From contig NZ_JAIOJZ010000006.1 of assembly GCF_020404845.1 (NCBI RefSeq), forward strand, positions 145,263-209,262: DNA of 64,000 nt. Reading direction: 5' to 3'. Positions 55,611 through 63,988 of the stretch are shown in pieces. Origin of the DNA: Streptomyces hyderabadensis. Lineage in GTDB: Bacteria; Actinomycetota; Actinomycetes; Streptomycetales; Streptomycetaceae. Each line of letters begins with the position of its first letter. Positions within the stretch are counted from its first letter, which is position 1. The translations under genes and the position numbers were made by a program. The notes beneath the pieces were generated by a model that was not told the DNA's origin, ran no database searches, and saw nothing but the letters and a program-made list of their open reading frames with translations.

Positions 55611-56904
55611 CGGCGCCCACCTCCCCCGTCGTCGTCCCCGTCGTCTCGTCCAGGTGGTACTCGGTCTCCCGCCAGTCGTCGGGCAGCATGTGGTCCAGTA
55701 CGTCGTCCACGGTGACGGCGCCGAGCAGCGACCCCGAGTCGTCGACGACGGGCGCCGCGACCATGTCGTACGCGGCGAAGAACCCGGCGACCACGGGCAG
55801 CGCGGCGTCCGGTTCCAGGGGCTGCAGGTCGTCGTCGAGGATCGAGCCGACCAGCGTGTACGGGGGGTCGCGCAGCAGCCGCTGGAAGTGGACCGTGCCC
55901 AGGTACTTGCCGGTCGGGGTCTCCTCGGGCGGGCGGCAGACGTAGACCTGGGCGGCGTGCGCCGGGGACAGGTCGGGGTTGCGGATCCGGGCCAGGGCGT
56001 CGGCGACGGTGGCGTCGGGCCGCAGCACGATCGGCTCGGTCGTCATCAGACCGCCGGCCGTGTGCTCCTCGTACGCCATCAGGCGCCGCATGTCGGCCGC
56101 GTCGTCGGGCTGCATCAGGCTCAGCAGCCGTTCCTTGTCCGCCTCGGGCAGCTCGCCGAGCAGGTCGGCGGCGTCGTCGGGGTCCATCGCCTCCAGGACG
56201 TCCGCGGCCCGCTCCTCCTTGAGCTTGCCGAGGATCTCGATCTGGTCGTCCTCGGGCAGCTCCTCCAGCACGTCGGCCAGCCGGTCGTCGTCGAGGGCGG
56301 CGGCGACCTCGGCGCGGCGCTTGGCGGACAGGTGGTGCAGGACGTTGGCGAGGTCGGCGGGGCGCAGCTGCTCGAAGGTGGCCAGCAGGTTCTCGGCGCC
56401 CTGCCCCTGCTCCTCGACGGAGAAGCCGGTGACGCCGGACCACTCGACGGTCAGCGTCTCGCCCTTGTTGCGGCGGAAGGCGCCGCCCTTCCTGCCCTTG
56501 CGGACGAAGACCTTGTCGATCTCCCAGTCCCGGCGGGCGGGCAGCTGCTGCACGGACAGGTCGAGCACCGTGACCTCCTCACCCGTCTCGGTGAGCGTGA
56601 CCCGCCGGTCGAGCAGCTCGCCGAAGACGAGGCGCTCGGTGGGCCGCTGCTCGAAACGCCGGACGTTGAGGACACCGGTGGTGATCACCTGGCCGGACTC
56701 GATGCCGGTGACCCGGGTCATCGGCAGGAAGATCCGGCGACGGGTGGTGAGTTCGACGACCAGCCCGAGCACGCGCGGGGGTTTGCGGCCGACGCGGAGC
56801 ATGACGACCAGATCGCGGACGCGTCCCACCTGGTCACCGGCCGGGTCGAAGACGGCGATGCCGGAGAGGTGGGAGACGAAGATCCGGGGGGCGCCCGCTG
56901 CCAT
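55600..56904 (-). CDS. Soluble PRC-barrel / MgtE_N / CBS-pair protein
   Basis: This 434-aa protein has an N-terminal PRC-barrel-like segment (IFVSHLSGIAVFDPAGDQVG ...). A helical MgtE N-domain follows (FEQLRPADLANVLHHL; repeated LADVLEELPEDD, AADVLEAMDPDD and AADLLGELPEAD). A CBS pair ends the protein (GGLMTTEPIVLRPDATV; AAPVVDDSGSLLGAVTVDDV). The five-helix MgtE channel domain is absent, so this is not a transporter by itself. AAAGGAGG precedes the ATG. It matches Rv1232c and may act as a Mg2+ sensor, with corA 1.6 kb away. Confidence 0.9.
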   Translation of the reverse strand: MAAGAPRIFVSHLSGIAVFDPAGDQVGRVRDLVVMLRVGRKPPRVLGLVVELTTRRRIFLPMTRVTGIESGQVITTGVLNVRRFEQRPTERLVFGELLDRRVTLTETGEEVTVLDLSVQQLPARRDWEIDKVFVRKGRKGGAFRRNKGETLTVEWSGVTGFSVEEQGQGAENLLATFEQLRPADLANVLHHLSAKRRAEVAAALDDDRLADVLEELPEDDQIEILGKLKEERAADVLEAMDPDDAADLLGELPEADKERLLSLMQPDDAADMRRLMAYEEHTAGGLMTTEPIVLRPDATVADALARIRNPDLSPAHAAQVYVCRPPEETPTGKYLGTVHFQRLLRDPPYTLVGSILDDDLQPLEPDAALPVVAGFFAAYDMVAAPVVDDSGSLLGAVTVDDVLDHMLPDDWRETEYHLDETTGTTTGEVGAGGA

Positions 56905-56941
56905 GGCCGCGGCCTCCTTTCCGCACGCTGCGCGGAGTCGG

Positions 56942-56983
56942 GTGGGAGTGGGTGGAAGTCGAGTGGGAGTGCGTGAAGGCTGA
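56942..56983. repeat. Two ~21-bp direct repeats in a divergent promoter region
   Basis: GTGGGAGTGGGTGGAAGTCG plus A is followed at once by GTGGGAGTGCGTGAAGGCTG plus A, just upstream of the PRC/MgtE gene and divergent lipoprotein gene. They may be transcription-factor sites or a decayed duplication. Confidence 0.5.
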
Positions 56984-57187
56984 TTCGTACGGTGTCTCTT
57001 TTCCGAATTGCCCGCTCGGACGCGCTTCAGGCTAGCCCGTCCCGATCGGCCTCGCCCTGGTGGCCGGTCCGGACGGACTGGCTCCGTTCGCCCCGCACGG
57101 CCCCGGTACGCTGCGCCCTGGCCCGGTCGGTTCGCCTCCGACGTCCGTCGGCCTCGTGTCCGCCCCGTCAGAAAGGCAGTCCCACCT

Positions 57188-57925
57188 GTGTCTGTGACTC
57201 CCCGGCGCCGAATCCGCAGGGCCGCCTGGCTGGGCGCGGTGTGCGCCCTGACAGTGGCGGGAGCCGGGCTGACGGGATGCAGCAGCGAGGACCCCGACGC
57301 GGGCACCAACGGCGTCGGGAAGCTCCCGGCCGACAAGATCCAGGCGAAGGCCGGGGCGGCCGCACAGGCCGCCGACACGGTGCGCCTGCACGGCACGGTG
57401 GACGCCGGCGGCAGCAGGTACACCCTCGACATGCGGCTCAAGGCCGACGGCGGCACCGGGTCGGTCGCCGCCCAGGGGACGACGTTCGGACTGCTGCGCG
57501 TCGGTGAGCAGCTCTTCCTCAAGGCCGACGCCGGGTTCTGGAGCCACGACGGCGGCGACGCCAAGGCGGCCGACAAGCTCGCCGGCAAGTACGTGAAGGT
57601 GCCGCAGAGCGACCCCGTGTACAAGAAGTTCAGCGGCTTCACTGACAAGGACGTCCTCCTCGGCGGTCTGCTGACCCTGCACGGCACGGTGAAGACGGAC
57701 GGCCGCCACGAGCAGGCGGGCGTGCGCACCATCCGGATCACCGGCGACGAGGGCGCCGGCGGCTCGCTGGACGTCTCCCTGGAGGGCACGCCGTACCCGC
57801 TGCGCCTGGTGCGGGCGGGCAGCGCGGGCACCCTCAGCTTCTCGGACTGGAACAGGGACTTCGCGCTGGAGCAGCCGGCCAAGGACGACACCCTGGACTA
57901 CGGCAAGCAGCTGCCGACGTCCTGA
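57188..57925 (+). CDS. Lipoprotein (LppX/LprAFG-like fold possible)
   Basis: This is a 245-aa lipoprotein with the signal VSVTPRRRIRRAAWLGA and lipobox LTGC (C31). The mature part (LHGTVDAGGSRYTLDMRLK; GLLRVGEQLFLKADAGFW; LVRAGSAGTLSFSDW) resembles the LprG/LppX lipid-carrier fold known from actinobacteria, but this is a weak pattern match. AAAGGCAG precedes the first GTG; GTG 57194 is an alternative start. Confidence 0.8.
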   Translation: MSVTPRRRIRRAAWLGAVCALTVAGAGLTGCSSEDPDAGTNGVGKLPADKIQAKAGAAAQAADTVRLHGTVDAGGSRYTLDMRLKADGGTGSVAAQGTTFGLLRVGEQLFLKADAGFWSHDGGDAKAADKLAGKYVKVPQSDPVYKKFSGFTDKDVLLGGLLTLHGTVKTDGRHEQAGVRTIRITGDEGAGGSLDVSLEGTPYPLRLVRAGSAGTLSFSDWNRDFALEQPAKDDTLDYGKQLPTS

Positions 57926-57947
57926 CCCCGGCCCCCCGGCTCCCGGC

Positions 57948-58460
57948 CTACCGGCGCCGTCGCCGCTTCAGCAGCAGGCGCGGCAGCCCGGCCGGCACCG
58001 GCTGCCGGGTCGTCGCCGGGCTCGGCAGCGGTGCCTCGGCGAGCGAGGCGTCGGGCAGCGGGGCCGTGCTCCCCGTCGGCTCCAGGCGCAGCACCCGGCA
58101 CTCGCGGGCCCAGCGGTCGGTCATGGCCTCGCCGTCGGGGGCGTTCAGCCTTTTGCCCTTGAGGTCGGCGACCGCGGCCTGCCACGCCTCGGAACCGGAC
58201 GGCAGCTCCACCACTCGTGCGCTCCAGGAGACCAGCCGGCCGCCCTTGTCCTTGCTGCGCACCGTCACCTCGGCGGCGGCCCCGTCGGCAAGACCCGGCA
58301 GCGGCTGCTCGCCGGGGCCGTCGCCGACGACGCAGGCCGCGCCCTCGTGCCAGACGTGCCACAGCGCCCGGGCGGGCACCCCGGGGCCCGTGACCCAGAT
58401 GAGGCCGGACTTCTTCGTGGCCTCCTCGACGAGGGCCTGCTCCAGCAGCTCGCGTGTCAT
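57948..58460 (-). CDS. Conserved actinobacterial protein, possible FMN-binding split barrel
   Basis: This is a 170-aa soluble protein: LIWVTGPGVPARALWHVWHE, ACVVGDGPGEQPLPGL, VRSKDKGGRLVSWSARVVEL. The order resembles pyridoxamine-phosphate oxidase-like barrels, but the flavin-binding residues are not obvious. The C-terminal 45 residues are Pro-rich, then basic (LLLKRRRRR). It is downstream of corA on the same strand. Confidence 0.75.
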   Translation of the reverse strand: MTRELLEQALVEEATKKSGLIWVTGPGVPARALWHVWHEGAACVVGDGPGEQPLPGLADGAAAEVTVRSKDKGGRLVSWSARVVELPSGSEAWQAAVADLKGKRLNAPDGEAMTDRWARECRVLRLEPTGSTAPLPDASLAEAPLPSPATTRQPVPAGLPRLLLKRRRRR

Positions 58461-58517
58461 GCGGTCAGCCTATCCAGGCGCCGGCGGGCGGCTTCGGGAC
58501 CGGCCGGTCGGGCGCGC

Positions 58518-59633
58518 TCAGAGCCAGCCGTTGCGCTTGAGCGTGCGGTGGATGCCCAGACAGATGGCGACCGTGACCGACAGGACCAGCGGGTAGCCGA
58601 ACTTCCAGTGCGTCTCCGGCATGTGGTCGAAGTTCATGCCGTACACGCCGCACACCATGGTCGGCACGGCGATGATCGCGGCCCACGAGGTGATCTTGCG
58701 CATGTCCTCGTTCTGCGCGACGGACGCCTGGGCCAGGTTGGCCTGGAGGATGGAGTTCAGCAGTTCGTCGAAGCCGATGACCTGCTCCTGCACCCGTGCC
58801 ACGTGGTCGGCGACGTCCCGGAAGTACTTCTGGATCTCCGGGTCGATCAGCCGCATCGGCCGCTCACTGAGCAGCAGCATGGGACGCAGCAGCGGTGCGA
58901 CCGCCCGCTTGAACTCCAGCACCTCGCGCTTGAGTTGGTAGATCCGGCCGGCGTCCGTGCCGCGCGGGGTGCCCTTGCGGCCCGGCGAGAACACCTCCGT
59001 CTCGACCTCGTCGATGTCGTCCTGCACGGCGTCGGCGACCGCGATGTAGCCGTCGACGACGTGGTCGGCGATGGCGTGCAGCACCGCCGAGGGCCCCTTG
59101 AGCAGCAGCTCGGGGTCCTCCTGCAGGCGGCGGCGCAGCGCGCGCAGCGAGCCCTGCCCGCCGTGCCGGACGGTGATGAAGAAGTCCCGCCCGGTGAAGC
59201 ACATCACCTCGCCGGTCTCGACGACCTCGCTGTTGGCGGTGAGCTGGTCGTGGTCGACGTAGTGGACGGTCTTGAAGACCGTGAACAGGGAGTCGTCGTA
59301 GCGCTCCAGCTTGGGCCGCTGGTGGGCCTGGACCGCGTCCTCCACGGCCAGCGGGTGCAGTCCGAACTCCCGGGCGATGCCGGCGAACTCGTCCTCGGTG
59401 GGCTCGTGCAGGCCGATCCACACGAACCCGCCGTCGCGGCGCACCTGGCGCATCGCCGTGTGCGGGGTCAGCGGCACCTCGGTCTCCACCCGGTGACCGT
59501 CGCGGTAGACCGCGCAGTCGACGACGGCGGAGGCGGTCGCCGGGTCGCGGGTGGTGTCGTAGGGACCACTGTCCTTGCGCAGCGAGACGCGGGACGGGCG
59601 GACCGCGGCGCGCAGGTCACGGATCATCGACAT
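58518..59633 (-). CDS. corA: CorA-type Mg2+/Co2+ channel
   Basis: This 371-aa channel has a long cytoplasmic alpha/beta funnel domain and two C-terminal helices (SWAAIIAVPTMVCGVYGMNF and PLVLSVTVAICLGIH). The selectivity signature GMN is in VYGMNFDHMPE. It forms a pentamer that imports Mg2+ or Co2+. AAGGAG precedes the ATG, which was chosen over an upstream in-frame extension. Confidence 0.95.
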   Translation of the reverse strand: MSMIRDLRAAVRPSRVSLRKDSGPYDTTRDPATASAVVDCAVYRDGHRVETEVPLTPHTAMRQVRRDGGFVWIGLHEPTEDEFAGIAREFGLHPLAVEDAVQAHQRPKLERYDDSLFTVFKTVHYVDHDQLTANSEVVETGEVMCFTGRDFFITVRHGGQGSLRALRRRLQEDPELLLKGPSAVLHAIADHVVDGYIAVADAVQDDIDEVETEVFSPGRKGTPRGTDAGRIYQLKREVLEFKRAVAPLLRPMLLLSERPMRLIDPEIQKYFRDVADHVARVQEQVIGFDELLNSILQANLAQASVAQNEDMRKITSWAAIIAVPTMVCGVYGMNFDHMPETHWKFGYPLVLSVTVAICLGIHRTLKRNGWL

Positions 59634-60183
59634 GGCAGGCTCCTTCGCGGCGGGCAGCGAACGAGGCCGGTGACGGGTGGAACCACCCGGAATGAGGACG
59701 TCCTGACCACGCGTGCTCGGCGCGTCCACAAAGCGGGGGGCACCGCACCGTCGCGGTGGCCGGTTTCGCTGCTGATTCAGCTGCTGACACGGATCGACGC
59801 GGTCGACGCGGATCGACGGTGAACGCGTCGATGGACCGGATCAGGCAAAAGATCAGGAAAAACGGGACGAAGTGCTCTTCCGAGGGAAGGCGCGCAAGAG
59901 AAGCTGCGGCAGGAAGGTCGAAACAGCGGCGTCAGCGGCCGGAAGAGCGGGTGGTACTGCACGGTCGACTTCGGTCCATGCCGCCCACCTCCTCCGGCCG
60001 GTCCCTCGTGAGGGACGATCCATTCCCCTTGTTTGGAGGGGTTCCCCGTAGGGGAGAGTTCACAGCGTCGGGGTTTGATCGCGACGCGCTGCGTGCTGCC
60101 CCGAACCGCTCACCCACAGTACCAGCCGTGCGACGTGTCAAGGCGCCGCTTTGCCTCTTCAGGACGAGTTCTATGCTCGCCGC
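59634..60183. promoter_or_regulatory. Intergenic region between divergent corA and the SUFU-domain gene
   Basis: These 550 nt have no gene that I can support. The segment 59750-59900 has lower GC and is rich in A tracts (GGCAAAAGATCAGGAAAAAC). It may hold corA leader elements, but I find no recognisable M-box or other Mg2+ riboswitch pattern. A leaderless promoter for the rightward gene is at its end. Confidence 0.5.
60150..60177 (+). promoter_or_regulatory. Probable leaderless promoter of the SUFU-domain gene
   Basis: TTTGCC (60150-60155) and TATGCT (60172-60177) are separated by 16 nt. TATGCT ends 6 nt before the ATG at 60184, which has no good SD, consistent with a leaderless mRNA. Confidence 0.5.
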
Positions 60184-60780
60184 ATGGCTGATGTTCTTCC
60201 TCTGGTCGAGGCCCGGTTGCACAACGCGCTGGGCGAGCCGGACGCGCGCGCCGCGGTCACCTTCCTCGGTACCGACCGCATCGAGGTGCTGCGCTTTTCC
60301 GCCTCCGGCCAGGAGGGCGGCGTCGTCCGTTACGCCACCCTGGGCATGTCGGCCCAGCCCATGGCGGACCCCGCGGCCGTGCTCGCCGACCCGGTCAAGG
60401 GCCCCCGCGCCGAGCTGCTGCTCTCCGTGCGGGCCGGGGCGGCCGACACCGACAAGGTGCTCCGCCCGCTCGCCGTACTGGCCGCGTCCCCGCAGGTCGA
60501 GGGCGTGATCGTGGCGCCCGGCGCATCCTTGGACGTGGGCGAGCCGCTGTGGCCCGGGGCTCCGTTCACCTCGGTGCTGGTCGCCGAGCCGGGCGGCCTG
60601 GTCGAGGACCTGGAGCTGGACGCCCCGCTGGACCCCGTGCGGTTCCTGCCGCTGCTGCCGATGACGCCGAACGAGGCCGCCTGGAAGCGTGTGCACGGCG
60701 CACCCGCCCTCCAGGAACGCTGGCTGAACCACGGAACGGACCTGCGTGATCCGTCCCGCAGGTCCGTTCCCCTGGACTGA
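60184..60780 (+). CDS. Suppressor-of-fused (SUFU) domain protein
   Basis: This 198-aa protein matches the bacterial SUFU-domain pattern: an N-terminal helix (DVLPLVEARLHNALG), ATLGMSAQPM, RAELLLSVR, VLRPLAVLAASPQVEGVIVAPG and FLPLLPMTPNEAAWK. These are soluble, often immunity-like proteins of polymorphic toxin systems, but here it stands alone without a visible toxin. The 3' end contains a perfect 14-bp hairpin inside the last codons. Confidence 0.85.
   Translation: MADVLPLVEARLHNALGEPDARAAVTFLGTDRIEVLRFSASGQEGGVVRYATLGMSAQPMADPAAVLADPVKGPRAELLLSVRAGAADTDKVLRPLAVLAASPQVEGVIVAPGASLDVGEPLWPGAPFTSVLVAEPGGLVEDLELDAPLDPVRFLPLLPMTPNEAAWKRVHGAPALQERWLNHGTDLRDPSRRSVPLD
60733..60770 (+). terminator. 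Terminator-like hairpin inside the last codons of the SUFU gene
   Basis: GGAACGGACCTGCG at 60733-60746 pairs perfectly with CGCAGGTCCGTTCC at 60757-60770 across a 10-nt loop. It ends 7 nt before the TGA. It also lies downstream of the convergent MFS gene's stop at 60830. Confidence 0.75.
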
Positions 60781-60829
60781 CCCGGCCCAGCCGCGCGGCC
60801 GAGTGACGCAACTCACCGGTTGCGCCCCG

Positions 60830-62053
60830 TCAGTTGGCGAAGACCGTCACCGAGTCCTCGCTCGCGTGCTGCGCCTCCAGCTCCTCCGCGTCGTGCGTGA
60901 GGGCCCGGCGGCGTACGACGACCACGACCGCGCCGAGCACGGCGGTCACCGCGGCCACCACGAACGGGATGTGGACGTCGGTCCACTCCTCGATCTTCGG
61001 TGCGAAGTAGGGGGCGGCCGCCGCGGCGAACCAGCGCACGAAGTTGTAGCCCGCGCTCGCCACCGGACGCGGTGCGTCGGAGACCCCGAGGGCCAGCTCG
61101 GTGTAGACGGTGTTGTTCACGCCGATGAACGCGCCGGACAGGATCGTGCAGACGATCGCCGCGGTGTGGTTGCCGTAGCCGAGGACCAGGACGTCGGCCG
61201 CGAGCAGCACCAGCGAGCCGCCGAGCACCTTGAGCGAGCCGAACCGCCGCTGCATGCGGGGCGCCACCAGGACCGAGAAGACGGCGAGCAGCACACCCCA
61301 CGCGAAGAACACGGCACCCGATTTGTACGGCGTCATGTTCAGCACGAACGGGGTGAAGGCCAGCACGGTGAAGAACGTGTAGTTGTAGAAGAACGCCGAG
61401 ACCGCGGCGGAGGCCAGGCCGCCGTGGCCCAGCGCCCTGATCGGGTCGAGCAGCGAGGTCTTGCGGGCCGGCTTCGGCTGCTCTTTCAGGAACGCCGTGA
61501 TGCACAGGAAGCCGATCGCCATCAGGAAGGCCGTGCCGAAGAACGGGTAGCGCCAGCTGGCGTCGCCGAGCAGCGCGCCCAGCAGCGGGCCGCAGGCCAT
61601 GCCGAGGCCGAGGGCGGACTCGTAGAGCAGGATCGCGGCGGCGCTCCCGCCGGCGGCCGCGCCGACGATCACCGCGAGGGCCGTCGAGACGAACAGCGCG
61701 TTGCCCAGGCCCCAGCCGGCCCGGTAGCCGACGAGCTGGCCGACGGTGTCGGAGGTGCCGGCCAGGCCCGCGAAGACCACGACGAAGGCCAGGCCGAGCA
61801 GCAGGGTCTTGCGGCCGCCGATGCGGCTGGAGACGAAGCCGGTGACCAGCATCGCCAGCGCGGTGATGAGGAAGTACGAGGTGAACAGGAGGGAGACCTG
61901 ACCGGCGCTCGCGTCCAGGCCCTTGGCGATGGACGGGAGGATCGGGTCCACGAGCCCGATGCCCATGAAGGCCACGACGGACGCGCCCGCGGTAGCCCAC
62001 ACGGCCTTGGGCTGCCGCAGGATGCCGCCCGCACCCGCGTCGAAGGGGTCCAT
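60830..62053 (-). CDS. Major facilitator superfamily exporter (DHA1-type)
   Basis: This 407-aa membrane protein has about 12 helices: helix 1 AGASVVAFMGIGLVDPILPSIA, and helix 3-4 loop SSRIGGRKTLLLGLAF matching the MFS motif A. A C-terminal cytoplasmic tail follows. It is probably a drug/proton antiporter with unknown substrate. GGAGAG lies 6 nt before ATG 62053. The promoter with an embedded operator suggests an inducible repressor-controlled pump; no repressor gene is adjacent. Confidence 0.9.
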   Translation of the reverse strand: MDPFDAGAGGILRQPKAVWATAGASVVAFMGIGLVDPILPSIAKGLDASAGQVSLLFTSYFLITALAMLVTGFVSSRIGGRKTLLLGLAFVVVFAGLAGTSDTVGQLVGYRAGWGLGNALFVSTALAVIVGAAAGGSAAAILLYESALGLGMACGPLLGALLGDASWRYPFFGTAFLMAIGFLCITAFLKEQPKPARKTSLLDPIRALGHGGLASAAVSAFFYNYTFFTVLAFTPFVLNMTPYKSGAVFFAWGVLLAVFSVLVAPRMQRRFGSLKVLGGSLVLLAADVLVLGYGNHTAAIVCTILSGAFIGVNNTVYTELALGVSDAPRPVASAGYNFVRWFAAAAAPYFAPKIEEWTDVHIPFVVAAVTAVLGAVVVVVRRRALTHDAEELEAQHASEDSVTVFAN

Positions 62054-62154
62054 GCTTGCTCTCCAATGCCGAGAGATCGAAGGGATTTGGTGGGGTGGTG
62101 GAGGTGGTGAGGTCGAGGTGGTCGGTGGTCGAGGCGAATGGTTGGTGTATACAC

Positions 62155-62184
62155 ATAGTAAGTTAGTTCTGCTAATTAATGCAA
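62155..62184 (-). promoter_or_regulatory. MFS gene promoter with operator in the spacer
   Basis: Reading the minus strand, TTGCAT (-35, 62184-62179) and TACTAT (-10, 62160-62155) are 18 nt apart, close to consensus. The spacer contains the dyad TTAG-CAGAA-CTAA at 62163-62175, an ideal place for a MarR/TetR-type repressor. The leader to the ATG is about 95 nt and C-rich. Confidence 0.7.
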
Positions 62185-62285
62185 CATACATCTAGTCGCT
62201 CGGGGGTCCGCCGGGCCGGCGCCGTTCCCTCCGGACGGGTGATCGTCCTTGACGTGGGGGAGCGAGGGTAGGACCGTGGGGCTCT

Positions 62286-62936
62286 ATGAGGGGCGAACCC
62301 AGTTGCCCGAAGTGTGGTGGCCGGGTCAGGGCTCCCGGCCTCTTCGCCGATTCCTGGCAGTGCGACCTGCACGGCACCGTGCACCCGGTCCAGCCCGTAC
62401 TCCCGCCCAGCGTCGAGGCGCTCGGCGTCGTGGTGCACCGCACGCAGGTGCCGGTGTGGATGCCCTGGCCGCTGCCGGTCGGCTGGCTGTTCACCGGCGT
62501 GGCCTGCGCGGGCGACGACCGCAGCGGGGGCCGGGCCACGGCCGTCGCCTGTTCCGGACCCGGCCCGCTCGGGGGGCTCGGCGAGCTGATCCTGGTCGCC
62601 GAGGAGCTGGGTGTCGGCCTCGGCGCACGGTATGCGGGACTCGACGCCCCGGACCCGGGGCCGTACCTGGACGTCGAGAAGCCGCCCCAGGTCAAAGTGC
62701 TCGCCGCGGGCCGCCCCACCCCCCTCTGGCACGTCTCCGGCGGCCCGGTCGACCGTGCCGTCTTCGCCGGGGAGGCCCTCGGGATGTGGCTGTGGGCGGT
62801 CGTGTGGCCCGAGCGGTCGGGGCTGCTGATGTACGAGGAGCTGGTGCTGACCGACCTGCGGGACGCGGGCGCCGAGGTGGACCTGGTGCCGTGCGGGGCG
62901 CTGTCGCCGCGGCTGATCGAGCCGACGGTGCCGTAG
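62286..62936 (+). CDS. DUF6758-like zinc-ribbon protein
   Basis: This 216-aa protein has an N-terminal zinc ribbon (CPKCGG ... WQCDLHG) and a larger domain with WPLPVGWLFTGVACAGDD, GGLGELILVAEELGVGLGARYAG and LWHVSGGPVDRAVFAGEALGMWLW. The conserved architecture is known in Streptomyces without assigned function. Its ATG at 62286 lacks a strong SD and is divergent from the MFS gene. Confidence 0.85.
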   Translation: MRGEPSCPKCGGRVRAPGLFADSWQCDLHGTVHPVQPVLPPSVEALGVVVHRTQVPVWMPWPLPVGWLFTGVACAGDDRSGGRATAVACSGPGPLGGLGELILVAEELGVGLGARYAGLDAPDPGPYLDVEKPPQVKVLAAGRPTPLWHVSGGPVDRAVFAGEALGMWLWAVVWPERSGLLMYEELVLTDLRDAGAEVDLVPCGALSPRLIEPTVP

Positions 62937-63074
62937 CGCGGCGGAGCGGTGCGTTGTGGGTGCGTCCCGGGCGCGTAGGGGGTGCAGGCCTGCTGCGGGT
63001 GTGACGGCGGGGTGCCGGGTTCCGGTTATCCTTGAGCGTCCCCTTCCGTCCGGTCACCGCTTGGAGTCAGCGTC

Positions 63075-63932
63075 GTGCGCATCGATCTGCACACCCACTC
63101 CACCGCGTCCGACGGCACGGACACCCCGGCCCAGCTGGTGCGCAAGGCCGCCGCGGCCGGGCTCGACGTCGTGGCGCTGACCGACCACGACACCACCCGC
63201 GGCCACGCCGAAGCCGTCGCCGCGCTGCCCGAGGGGCTCACCCTCGTCACCGGCGCCGAACTCTCCTGCCGCCTCGACGGCGTCAGCATGCACATGCTGG
63301 CCTACCTCTTCGACCCCGAGGAGCCCGCCCTGCTCGCCGAGCGCGAGCTGGTCCGGGACGACCGGGTGCCGCGGGCCCGGGCCATGGTCGCCAAGCTCAA
63401 CGAACTGGGCGTGCCCGTCACCTGGGAGCAGGTCGCCCGGATCGCCGGGGACGGCTCGGTCGGCCGGCCGCACGTGGCCACCGCCCTCGTGGAACTGGGT
63501 GTCGTCCCGACGGTGAACGACGCCTTCACCCAGGACTGGCTGGCCGACGGCGGCCGGGCCCACGTGGAGAAGCACGAGACCGACCCCTTCGAGGCGCTCC
63601 GGCTGATCAAGGGCGCGGGCGGGGTCGCCGTGTTCGCGCACCCGGCCGCCGCCAAGCGCGGCCGTACGGTGCCCGAGGCCGCCGTCGCCGACCTGGCGGC
63701 CGCCGGGCTCGACGGCATCGAGGTCGACCACATGGACCACGACGCCGAGACGCGCGCGCGGCTGCGCGGGACGGCGAAGGAGCTGGGCCTCCTGGTGACC
63801 GGCTCCAGCGACTACCACGGCAGCCGGAAGACCTGTGTGCTCGGCGAGTACACGACCGACCCCGAGGTGTACGGGGAGATCACGCGACGGGCGTTCGGGG
63901 CGTTCCCCGTGCCGGGGGCCGGCGGGGTCTGA
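63075..63932 (+). CDS. PHP-domain phosphoesterase (RNase AM/YciV-type)
   Basis: This 285-aa metallo-phosphoesterase has the PHP motifs DLHTHSTASDGT, ALTDHDTTRGH, a third acidic/His segment (GVAVFAHPAAAKRG) and SSDYHG. The inserted ~80-residue domain (VDDRVPRARAMVAKLNELG-like) is as in YciV-type 3',5'-nucleoside bisphosphate phosphatases/5'-3' exonucleases. The GTG at 63075 follows TTGGAG. It is 56 nt before the next gene. Confidence 0.9.
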   Translation: MRIDLHTHSTASDGTDTPAQLVRKAAAAGLDVVALTDHDTTRGHAEAVAALPEGLTLVTGAELSCRLDGVSMHMLAYLFDPEEPALLAERELVRDDRVPRARAMVAKLNELGVPVTWEQVARIAGDGSVGRPHVATALVELGVVPTVNDAFTQDWLADGGRAHVEKHETDPFEALRLIKGAGGVAVFAHPAAAKRGRTVPEAAVADLAAAGLDGIEVDHMDHDAETRARLRGTAKELGLLVTGSSDYHGSRKTCVLGEYTTDPEVYGEITRRAFGAFPVPGAGGV

Positions 63933-63988
63933 GCCGCACCTCCCGCGCGTCCACCTTTCCACTCCTCCGCAAGGCCAGTAGCACACCC

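Noticed and set aside
59634..60150. Mg2+ riboswitch (M-box) upstream of corA
   Set aside because: I could not find the conserved M-box core or helices; the AT-richer stretch alone is not sufficient.
60746..62110. Plus-strand open frame opposite the MFS gene, rich in Arg/Gly/Glu/Gln
   Set aside because: It is the antisense shadow; the minus-strand frame encodes a 12-helix MFS protein with motif A.
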